Assembly: GCA_025667525.1 (NCBI GenBank)
Contig: JANFOE010000585.1
Span: 310,001 to 374,000 of the forward strand
Reading direction: 5' to 3'
Origin: Glebionis coronaria
Taxonomy: Eukaryota > Streptophyta > Magnoliopsida > Asterales > Asteraceae
DNA length: 64,000 bases
Part shown: positions 53,974 through 64,000 of the stretch, piece after piece
Layout: each line of letters opens with the position of its first letter
Numbering within the stretch: the first letter of the stretch is position 1
Program-made: the position numbers and the translations under genes
Notes under the pieces: model-generated
Database searches by the model: none
The model's input: only the letters and a program-made list of their open reading frames with translations
What the model was told of the DNA's origin: nothing

Positions 53974-54844
53974 TAGGGGTGAGCAGGCCCGACCGAAACC
54001 GAAACGACCCGACCGAACCGAGAAAACCGACTGAACCGAGCCCGATACCGAGCTAATCGGTTCGGTAGTCGGTTGGTAAAAATGTTATTTTCGGTATTCG
54101 GGTCGGTTCGGTACAAAAACCGACATAAACCGAATTAACCCGATATATCCCGAGAAAAGTAAGAGGAGTATTGTTACATACTGTTTATTTGTTTAACATA
54201 GCATAATATGCATCTCTGTCAAAGATATAGCCACATATCTTTCTCTCTCTTTTTTTTTATTATCTCAGCCATCTTAAACATCAATCCATCTCTGTCAAAC
54301 TTCATCTCCAAGATTTCAAGATCTTCATCTTTGTCTTCGTCTTCAAGATCTTCATCTTCAATCTTTGTCTCAAGCTTCAATGAAACCACATATTCAAGAT
54401 CTTCATCTCCAAAACTTTCAAGATCTTCAAGATTTTCAAGATCTTCAAGATTTTCAAGATCTTCAAGATTTTCAAGATCTTCAAGGTTTCCAAGATGTTC
54501 AAGATCTTATATCGTAACATTGGTAACATTAGGGCTGGAAAAACGGACTTGTTTCATCTTCAAGATTTTATATCTTTTATAGATCTTCAAGATTTTATAT
54601 GGTTCTGGCTGTAAATTGGTGTTTGGATTTTTTTTTCCTGATTTTTTTAGCTGTAACGGGGTGTTTAGTATAACGAATTCGGGTTTGGTATAACCCGACT
54701 GAAACCCGAGTATATACCGAGTTAATACCGAACCGAACCGACCTTTTCGGTTTCGATTTCGGTTCAAGTTTCTGAGCTTTCTCGGTTTCGATAAATCTCG
54801 GGTCGGGTCGGGCCGGGTCGGTTCCGGCCCGAAGCTCAGCCCTA
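53974..54844. mobile_element. hAT-type non-autonomous DNA transposon
   Basis: 871 bp flanked by the 8-bp duplication CTATATTA (53966-53973 and 54845-54852). Terminal inverted repeats TAGGGGTGAGC and GCTCAGCCCTA differ at one base. Subterminal regions are packed with CCGAACCGA/TCGGTTCGG motifs in opposite orientations. No transposase is encoded; the 124-codon frame at 54208-54582 is mostly translated minisatellite. The right H copy (near 62822) lacks it. Confidence 0.8.
54416..54505. repeat. 18-bp minisatellite inside the hAT element
   Basis: About five copies of TTTCAAGATCTTCAAGAT, the last with substitutions. It translates as a Ser/Arg/Phe repeat, which explains the spurious frame there. 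Confidence 0.8.
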
Positions 54845-57800
54845 CTATATTATGCGTCAGTAATTACGTTCACCTTCCTGATGAAATAAATATCACAACC
54901 GTATTTATTCAAAATTATTTCTTCATATCTTCTATGTTTTTATTTCGTCTTTACTATCATTTTTATCCGTTTTACTCAATCCGACGTTTAAAGCGTCGAT
55001 AATTATTACAACTAATTAAATAATAAATTTTCAATTTTTATGAAATGTAAACATAAAGATTTTAAATTTCTTAGTTCGACCAACTATATAAAATGTTCAA
55101 AATAATTTGAATTTAATTAACAAGTTTTTTGTTGATTTATCGAAAATATTTAATAAGATTTCGTAAATGTTCGAAAAACCTTTGTTTATACTTTGGTCAA
55201 AATTTTCTTAGTTAAAAGCAAAAGGTGTCGTTTCAAATTTCAAGTTATGGTTTAAATGGTTTCCTCAATCCCTTTTAGGTTATCTTAAGGTATACACAAA
55301 CATTTACCCCTAAACAAAAGTTTAGTTAAATGGTTTGTGTATAAGGGAATAATCCCTTAAAATCCTTTGTTAAAACATTTGTCAAAACATATTTCCATTT
55401 TCTTTTTGTTATAACCCTAAGTCTTAAATGACTTCTAAATTTTGAAGAGTCAATTTATATTCCATTATCTATCAATCACACGGTTAAATAATGTAAAGGA
55501 TTAAGTTTTTAATCTCATGTTAATTATTCAAGGTACAGGTTTTCACTGTTTGGCCAATTCAGGGCAGTCTATAAATAATTATTAACTCATTCTATTCTTA
55601 TAAACAAACAAATAGTTCTTAATGATCACGAGCACGAATTTATCAAATTACAGCCTACACACGTGATTCACCAAATTTATGAATACCACATGTGTATTAG
55701 TCAATCCAAACGACATCACGTGAAACTCATAATGTTCATTACAAGTTCTGGATGTGGTGATTGTAATAGATAATCTCTTTCGCAGATGCGAAGTTGATGA
55801 TAACCATGCTATGGATCAAATTGCTAGAACCTTGTAAATGATCGAACAAATCTTCCATTTCGAGTTATGGATATCGTTTTCGATTGTCAATTTACTCAGT
55901 TCACAGTAACCTATAAATATAAGGAATGATAACACCATAGCTCTTCAGGATGACAGGCTTGGTATAATAAAATCTTTCTCCGACAACTCACTCAGTTGTA
56001 CGGTAATTCCTTAAATTCAGATGGTGCTGACGTACAGTGCACAAGTCACAAGTGCAGCACCGGGAATTCAATCAATACTAATTTCAACTTGCATTAGTGG
56101 CGAAAGTCTAGGTAATTCACCATCAAATACATCCTAAAGTTTCAGATAACATAAACATCTTTTAATAAATTCATATTAAGTTCTTCTAGATTATAATATC
56201 TATAACTAATTTACGTCCATTCATGGTATAATTTCAAGTCTAAATACAGGATATGGTCATCCATCGAGAATTATTTAGATCACCTTTGATAATCAACATC
56301 TTATCATTTAGGGGAATTCTACTTGAGTTCCCATCAATTAAGACAATGTCGTCATGTCATAATCAATCAATCCATTCTACTGGCACTATCAACCTTCCAG
56401 TTTTATCGTCGTTGATAAGATGTGAACTTCTCAAAAGACTAATAATAATTCTCAATCCGTCCACAGTATTCAAGGATATCTGGAGACATAACTAATCTCT
56501 AAAAGAGTAAGGTCAACGCATAATCTATGCGAGAGAATTTCAAATCAGATATAGACGAAAACATTTAACGAGTATGAATATATCCCATGTTTTCATAATT
56601 TGAGTACGCATTCGAAAGCTCCTCAGATCGTCACCCAGGTCATTCAAATGAAATCAAATCATAAGAAATGATAAGAATGTCAATACATCCAGTCGGGTAT
56701 CAACACTCGGTAATCAGATACTTTTCCTAAGAATCTTACTACGGGAGAATTTGGACAAGAAAGAATTGTCAATTGTCAAATAAGACAATTTCCACAGATG
56801 AGTAAATTAGACTCAGAAGAATAAATAGTATGGGCACATATGTAGGTGTCCCTAACGCTATGTCCCTATTTTTCACTTCTTGCAGATCTCATAAAATTTA
56901 ATCTTTCACAATCCTTAAAGAAATTATTAATGTTTATTCATTAGTTTTGTGGTGACTACTAATCAGCCTTGCATGGATCATTCCAAATTGTATGTAGGCG
57001 CGCAACTATATACAATTTCAAGATTAACTATGCAATACTCAGTTCGTCAAAATTTTATCATCCATGTTTATAGTAAAATCATTTTCATGCTTAATTCTTA
57101 GATAAGAATCAAGAATAAATTTACAAAGATTTTCTTTATTATGAAAACAATTAAGTTTTCCCAAGTGCTTTATAAACAACTTCATTTCGATAACAATCAC
57201 TTATAAATCTCACTTTGAATAATCCATACGGTGATGAAGATTCAATTTTTCTCAAGGGATACTGTTTTATTTTTATAAAAACAATGAGTGATCTGCAAAG
57301 GAGTGATGAAAGCTTGTTCACCAAGAACTAACTACGATATGATAGGAAATGAGCTTAGCCAATTAATCATGAGGTTCATGACCTCGATGCCACTCAAAAG
57401 AATAATCTACAACGTAACTCAATCAATATGAGTACTTGTTCAATGGTTGCATCACTAATGCGAACATTAGGATGAAGCAAGAAAAGATAGATAACATCGA
57501 TACATGTAGAATTTAGCAATCAAAGGTAGTCTTTTTCATTAATCACAAACAAGTCGAAATTGTACCGTAACACATTACGTGTCACTATGTCATACAATTT
57601 CTCAGAACTCATCCTACCAACTGATATCTCAGTTAAGTTAGGGATTCTTAGAAGATACCACAATGAATACTAATCTACAAGAGTCATTAGGTGTTCCACA
57701 TGTCCCGGAAGATCCATCGGTCCCAATTCAAAAGAAGATTTCTTCAATTTATTTCTTGGACACTGGGCATCCTCGTTAGTGGACAATGGCCTAGGAACAA

Positions 57801-57888
57801 CCCTTAACACAAACTAACAATCAATTAAAACCTTATAATTCAATCACAGGACTTAACGACTTCCTCTTAACAATCTCATATTCCATAT

Positions 57889-60800
57889 GTAACACCCCCA
57901 AATTTATACAGCTCAATACAACGGAAGACTAGTTGGTGTTACGGGATAGCACATTACTCACATCATAGACAACGCATAAAAATCGCGTTGTTTATTAATA
58001 AAGCATATCCATTCATAAATATCAAAGTTACATAGGTCCCAAGTCATTTGTATTTAATACAGGTTTTACAAAGCATGTGAATGGAAATAAGTATTTAGGT
58101 GCGGGCCATGAATTCTTGTTGTCTTCCCGAGAATTACCTTCAAGTACCTGAGATAAAACATGTTAAAAGAAAAGGTCAGCGATAACGCCGAGTGAATTCA
58201 TAGAGTTTAATAAAATCCATCAATACAATATCAGTATAAAATTATTACTGAAAATCATTTTGTACAAATCATTTTAATAGGCCATAAAATAGCCAAAGTC
58301 ATTTTATACAAATCTTCATCAAAATCACAATATAGGCGTTTGCCTTAAAAATCATTATACGAGCCAATGTCGTAAAAACATCATACAATACGTTTGATAA
58401 CGTTGTATAGATTAAATAAAAACCGTTATATGAATATGGTTATGAAAACCAAAACACGAACATAATATCAATAGTATGACCCTGTATTGCTAGTCAGGCA
58501 AAACATCGTAATTCGGAGCGTCTAGTAGTATAGTTGGATTATTATAAGGGGCATGACATTGTTACCTTACTAAACCAAACAATGGATAGCTAACCCGATA
58601 CTCAATTTGCCCATCTAAAGTAGCGTTTCGTCACAAAGGTCACGCTATAGAAACCTTCTCATACATAAATTCGCTTACCAATCAATGTGGCACGACGGGG
58701 ATCAACCGTCAAGGCGCGAACTGGGGTGATCGTCCCCAAATAGTACTATTATATGCATAAGCGTCTACCAAATCCCGGTAGTTCACAATTCATGCTAATG
58801 GGACTTTTAGTGACATAACCTAACTTTAATAATCCATTTAATTTCATCTATCGGGTCATTTAATCATTTATCGGGTCATACAATCGGGTCATACAATCAT
58901 TCGGGTCCAAATCAATAAGCAAACAATCGTGACAAATGGTGTCCTATTTTATAAAAACTAACATCTTATCTCCCTCGCGGGTTTATAAAATATTTCATAA
59001 AAACATTTAAAAGAGTGCGAGGCTATGAACTCACGTTGATGTGGGAAGGTGGGTTATCGGCAATTCAGACGTACGGTACGCGCTTCAATCACGGAAACCT
59101 AGACAAATAATACTCGTCTTAGACTCATGTCCAATGACTTTATAAAAATAACAATTATGTATACATATGATGATTATATATATATGATGATCAAGTGGGT
59201 TTACATATTCTCATTTACTCATTTTAGTGTTATGTGTCGATAACTTTTATACTAGTTTTCTAGTTTTACCTATTTACGTGTTTTAAGTCCAATAAACTTA
59301 TTATAAGTTCTTTAACTTGTATTAATCCATGTTATACTTATATTATCAGTATCTACACTTTACAAGTTGGGCCTAAATGGGTTAAGCCCAATAAATAAGT
59401 TTATAAGTGTTTTAGTTCATTTTGTTGTTTTATTAGTCCAATAACGTTAACTTATCCCGTTAATGTCCGTATGTTATATAGTTCGGATTTTATCGGTTTT
59501 TACTTGTTATATATGTTTATATATCAGTATATGAGTTTTATAAAGATCAAATTAGACGGGTCCAACTGTCTAAGTTTTATTTAGCAAAAACGTTAATTTT
59601 ACGGTAATAGCCGAAAAAGTCGTAAAAATCATGTTTATAGTTTTATAACTTATAAAACTTATCAAACTACCATTTTCATAAAATGTCCATTTATTTATCC
59701 TTATACCTATTTATATAAATGTATTATATAAGTTAGTGGGTTTTAATTCACATTTTATACTATTTTTATTTGAGTGCTTATATAATATTATTATACTTTA
59801 ATTCTTCAAAATCTGATTTTTAGTTTCATCTTCACCATTTTTATCATATCTAGAGTTCTACAATGAGTTAGAAGCTCATTTTTGGATGGAATGAACTTCA
59901 TATTATGTGCTACAAATAAGTTAATTATAGCTACTGCTCATTCTATGTTTAACTATCCTTAACAGTCCCTACAAAACAGACTATTCAGATTAGCACACTC
60001 ATCTTGTTTTGATCATATCTCACTCATTTTGATGATTCCATTGCATGGCCAACTCTCACATGTGTATGACATCTAATACTTACTTTAAATTGATTCCACC
60101 ATGCCATTTTATCAGTTTATCATTCGGTAACTTAATGTTTTTATACAGCCATCATATTTAGCAAGATTTTAACCTTGTTACCTATGGTTTTCCATCTTTT
60201 TACCCATGTTTATCAAATCTATCAACACCAAATCCCCACATAATATTTTTAATCATCATTCATCATCATATAAATATACATAAATAAAGAAAACACAAGA
60301 TTACATAATCAAAATAACAAGAGGATAGGAAGAACAATCTCTATACCACCATTAGTGATGAAAAGATGAGGTTTTTGATGAACAAGACTTGGTTTTGGGT
60401 AACCAATCTTATGAGATATCAACACCACTTCTAGGATCACCAAGTATTTGTAGATTCCTCCAAAAATCATCCTTTGTTCTTCATGAAAACTCCTTGAGAA
60501 ATCAGCCCCAAACTCCCTTGAAAACTCCTTTTTACATGTTAAGATCACCTCCAATCTTCATAACTTCAATAGGTTTTCATCATATGTAAATTATACATAT
60601 GATTCCATGGTTAAATTTGATCAAATGAGGGTTGTTTTGGGTGAATATGGGACGAAATAAGAGAGAGAGGAGAGTGTTTATGGTGGTTTGCATGAGTTGA
60701 ATGAGAGAAAGTGGTATGAGTTGCTAGTTTTGGTGTAGTTGTAAGCTTACTAGTTAAGCTAGCTTACAAGTGTTATCTTGTTAGCTACATTTTGCTACAT

Positions 60801-61364
60801 ATTGTGATGTGGTGGCATACTTTAGCCATGCCATGTTAGTGGTGTGGGGCAAGATTTATCTTGTCTCATCCCACTAATTTACGGGTATTCCTCGATTCTA
60901 GTTTCCTCGATTTGCGTGCCCTCGAGTCGTTTTACGAAAAACGTTTTTATAAATTATAAATCAACGGCACAAAACGAATCAAATAAAAATTGTCTCATCA
61001 AAAACGGAGTTCGAAAGCGTAAATACGTAATCCTAAGGTTTCCGGTTTAGTCGTAAAGGACGTTAAAATAAAATCATAAGTCCCAATCTCTTCTCGTAAA
61101 TTTGTAAGTTTATGAACCACAACAAATTTAAAACTCCAAAATAATATTCACGGACAACTTTATTTTCTGAAATGTCGGACTGTCACCAAAAACAGTGTAT
61201 GTAAACGTAAGCACGTAACGTTGAATTCTCCGGTTTAGACGTAGTCGACGCTACTTCAAGACGTAAATCCAAATTTCTTCCCAGAAATAAGTGAGTTCAT
61301 AAAATGATATTTTCAAATAAATGTTGAGAATAAAATATCAACCATAAATTGACGGATTGTCACA
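57889..61364 (-). repeat. Central full-length LTR of array H
   Basis: 3476 bp from TGTAACACCCCC to GGATTGTCACA on the plus strand. Its right half matches 50826-52445. The TGTAACACCCC terminus resembles the LTR of element D, a relative. The ends are TG...CA. I see no coding sequence within it. Confidence 0.7.
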
Positions 61365-64000
61365 GCATTTACCCCTAAACAGGATCTTTGTCCTCAAAGA
61401 TCATCTTACCTTACTACTCGCTTCTTATAGAGTTAAAGCCATGTGGGTATTTCCTGCACATTTGGTCTTTTCTCACAAGTGTAATCCATTACAATACGCG
61501 AGTTTCATCAAACATAACTACGGGAATAAGATCAGGCTAAATGTTGACTTACTTTCTCTATCCATGATGTTCACGGGTTTTTGATGAATGCAACTTTTCG
61601 CCGATCTAAGCTCTACTAAGAAATAATCAGATTCTCACTTGATAGATATTCCATCAAGTTCGATATACGAAACATAATTCACGCAGCTCTTGAAGTCCTA
61701 GGGTAGATCCAGCTGATATGCCTTTCAAACCAATCTTTTACATCATCCCAATGGTCCCATACAATGGGGACTTATATCCCATGATTTGTCAGATCATTAA
61801 TTCATTTTTCCAAGGTTAAAATTTTTGGCATAACTTCGCTACCCATCTGGCACTTCAAGATCTACATTTCATATTCACATAACCTCCTGCCCACTATCGG
61901 CAGTCAATAATCAAATCCTAATTTCAATAATCATTTCAGGTCTCGCGGGTCGGGTATTTTGTAAGGTTAGGTTCGCATCATAGAAAACCTTAAACCTAAA
62001 AGACATGTCCAACTCACAATGGGTGTATGTCGGGTGTCTTCATCTCAACTCCTGCTTACAGATGCTCTAATATTTAGATCCTAACAAGATTCGATCTCGA
62101 TCCTAATACGATAATTATCAATGATAATCTTTCCAAAGGAAAACGATTATACGGTTCATTACCAAAGGTCAATCATTCAAACATAAAACAAGACTTCTAG
62201 TGTTTTGTATTGTTACTTTACCTCGTCCCTTCAATTTGGGGTGGTAAACAGTACTCTCATCAAGGTTCGTTCTCAATGATTTCTGAGCAAATCTCTATAA
62301 ATTCGATGCGAAGCGAGGATCTTTATAAAGATGTTCGATACAGGCACACTATGTTTACATAACTCTTTTGCATTTATCATTAACGGGAATGATATTAGCA
62401 GATTTGGTCAGTCTGTCGACGATGACCCAAATCGGATCAAATTCAGATGATGACCTTTGCAATAGCTAGACGTTTACTAATGTATGGGGCGATGTCTGCC
62501 TTCATAATTTTTCATTAGTGCAACTTCTTCAGACAAAGATACTTTTAGTCAGAAATGACATAAATAGAATACTTATACTTACAATTTCCAACATAACTAT
62601 ATCTCACAATCCTCCATATTTAGACAATCACAAGTGGTCTTTAAAACATTTAACGCTATTGGCTTCTCAATTTTAATGGTTCACATTAGTCGCGAACCCC
62701 TTTTTATTATCTATATTATCCGTTTTACAAACATCGTTTATTTTAAATTGTTCAACAATTTATTTTGCACAGTCATTACTAAGGAACGTGTCCTAATTGG
62801 TTCTTTATCTTTTTATACATAATGTGTCAGTAATTACGTTCATCTTTCTAGATATTTTCTAAGTTTCAGTTTAGTTTCAGCTATCATTTTTTTATCCGTT
62901 TTACTTAATCTGACATTTAAAGCGTCGATAATTATTACAAGTAATTTAAATAATAATTAGTTAATTTTTATGAAACGTAAACGTAAAAATTTTAAATTTC
63001 TTAGTTCGACCAATTATAATAAAATGTTCAAAATAAATTTGACTTTAATTATCAAGATTTTTGCTGATTTATCGAAAATAATTAAAAAGATTCGTAAATG
63101 TTTGAAAAATCTTTGCTTATACTTTGGTCAAAATTTTCTTAGTTAAAAGCAAAAAGTGTCGTTTCAAATTTCAAATCATGGTTTAAATGGTTTCCTCAAT
63201 TCTTCTTAAGTTGTCTTAAGGTATGCAAAAACATTTACCCCTAAACATAAGTTTAGTTAAATATTTTGGTTATAAGGGAATAATCCCTCAAAAAGTTCTT
63301 TGTTAAAACATTTGTCAAAATATATTTTCACTTTCTTTTTAGTATAACTCAAAGTCTCAAATGACTTCTAAATTTTTGAAGAGTCAATTTATATTCCATT
63401 ATCTATTAATCACACGGTTAAATCATGTAAAGTATTAAGTCTTAAGTCTTATGTTAAATATTCAGGGTACAATTTTTAATTGTTCGGCCAATTCAGGGCA
63501 ATCTATAGTCAATTATTAACTCCTTCATATTCGTATAAACAAACATATGGTTCTTAATGATCACAAGCATGAATTTATCAAATTACAGCCTACACACGTG
63601 ATTCACCAAATTTATGAATGCTACATGTGTATAAGTCAATCCAAACGACATCACGTGAAACTCATAATGTTCATTACAAGTACCGGATGTGGTGATTGGA
63701 ATAGATAATCTTTTTCGCAGATGCGAAGTTGATGATAACCATGCTGAGGATCAAAAACCTTGTAAATGATCGAACAAATCTTCCATTTCGAGTTATGGAT
63801 ATCGTTTTCGATTGTCAATTTACTCAGTTCATAGTATTCTATAAATATAAGGAATGATAACACCATAGCTCTTCAGGATGACGAGCTCGGTGGAATAAAA
63901 TCTTTCTCCGACAACACTCTCAGTTGTACGGTAATTCCTTTAATTCAGATGGTGCTGACGTACAGTGCACATGCCACAAGTGCAGCACCGGGAATATGAT
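61365..64000 (-). pseudogene. Internal region of the right H unit, partial
   Basis: It aligns with 52446-56060 minus the hAT element. Integrase remnants are at about 62280-62480, reverse transcriptase remnants from about 63585 to the window edge (GYHQLRICEKDY on the minus strand near 63730). Stops and frameshifts mostly differ in detail from the left copy, so decay continued independently after the copies separated. Confidence 0.65.

Larger units (their letters stand above)
52446..57888 (-). pseudogene. Internal region of the left H unit, decayed pol
   Basis: About 4.6 kb without the inserted hAT element. Integrase remnants lie at about 53340-53540, where the minus strand still suggests a VDRLTKS-type motif with frame changes. 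Reverse transcriptase remnants lie at about 55650-56060: ELSEKDFI, then GYHQLRICEKDY and EFHVMSFGLTYT in shifted frames. No frame exceeds 85 codons. Gag is not recognised. The LTR end at 57889 is followed on the minus strand by TGGAATATGAGATT, perhaps a decayed tRNA-iMet primer site. Confidence 0.65.
50826..64000 (-). mobile_element. Element H: decayed chromovirus array (LTR piece, internal, LTR, internal)
   Basis: Two related copies (50826-56130 and 59705-64000) align along their length, offset by about 8.9 kb. Read on the minus strand, each internal region ends with GAGGACAAAGATCCTGTTTAGGGG, a chromovirus 3' pol end and polypurine tract, followed by an LTR starting TGTGACAATCCGTC. The central LTR (57889-61364) thus serves both copies. 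RT and integrase remnants are recognisable but full of stops. Two units sharing one LTR suggest unequal LTR recombination. The right unit continues beyond the window. Confidence 0.72.

Noticed and set aside
54208..54582. 124-codon Ser/Arg-rich frame
   Set aside because: Mostly the translated 18-bp minisatellite and simple repeats in the hAT element; no transposase motif.
57875..57888. Clear primer binding site for the H unit
   Set aside because: Only about 8 of 13 bases match the tRNA-iMet complement; it is mentioned as possibly decayed but not called as a feature.

Overview
This window reads as plant nuclear DNA made almost entirely of nested LTR retrotransposons; I find no host protein-coding gene. 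The lineages (Athila-type and chromovirus-type Ty3/gypsy, SIRE-type Ty1/copia), tRNA-iMet and tRNA-Asp primer sites and AT-rich composition point to a flowering plant. The protein variants resemble retroelement ORFs I remember from daisy-family (Asteraceae: Tanacetum/Artemisia) genomes, but that is recollection, not a search.

Layout, with letters used throughout. Element A (451-15694, + strand, target duplication CTTAT) has Athila-type LTRs and 3' noncoding sequence, but instead of gag-pol it carries an unrelated acidic, Cys-rich ORF. It is split by element E (2264-11561, - strand, duplication GACCA), a SIRE-type copia element with 1329-bp LTRs, decayed gag-pol and a recurring palindrome cluster. 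15700-16901 holds a 15-bp minisatellite and a truncated copia element. Element D (16902-24181, - strand) is a chromovirus fragment with part of gag and one LTR, and that LTR is split by F (19182-22572, duplication ACTCC), a small non-coding LTR element. Element C (24182-50825, - strand) is an old Athila-type element; its 3' LTR is broken by D and by B, its pol by a 3.1-kb solo LTR G (41998-45105, duplication GTAAG). Element B (24288-35486, - strand, duplication AGTTA) is the best preserved: 475-codon gag, 1416-codon pol, two nearly identical LTRs. From 50826 to the end lies H, an old chromovirus array (LTR piece, internal, full LTR, internal) carrying an 871-bp hAT-type element (53974-54844).

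Inferred order: C is oldest; D, B and G landed in C; F landed in D; E landed in A; H is heavily decayed. B supplies a pol open throughout but with a changed protease active-site residue and a gag/pol frame break. A lacks pol and could only have moved with enzymes from a B-like relative; the two share polypurine tract, LTR start and 3' noncoding architecture.

The most notable observations are A's private ORF in an Athila-type shell, the 3' noncoding module common to A, B and C, and E's palindromes, which occur in both LTRs, in the 3' region and inside the gag-pol coding sequence. All judgements are by eye; identities and family names need alignment.
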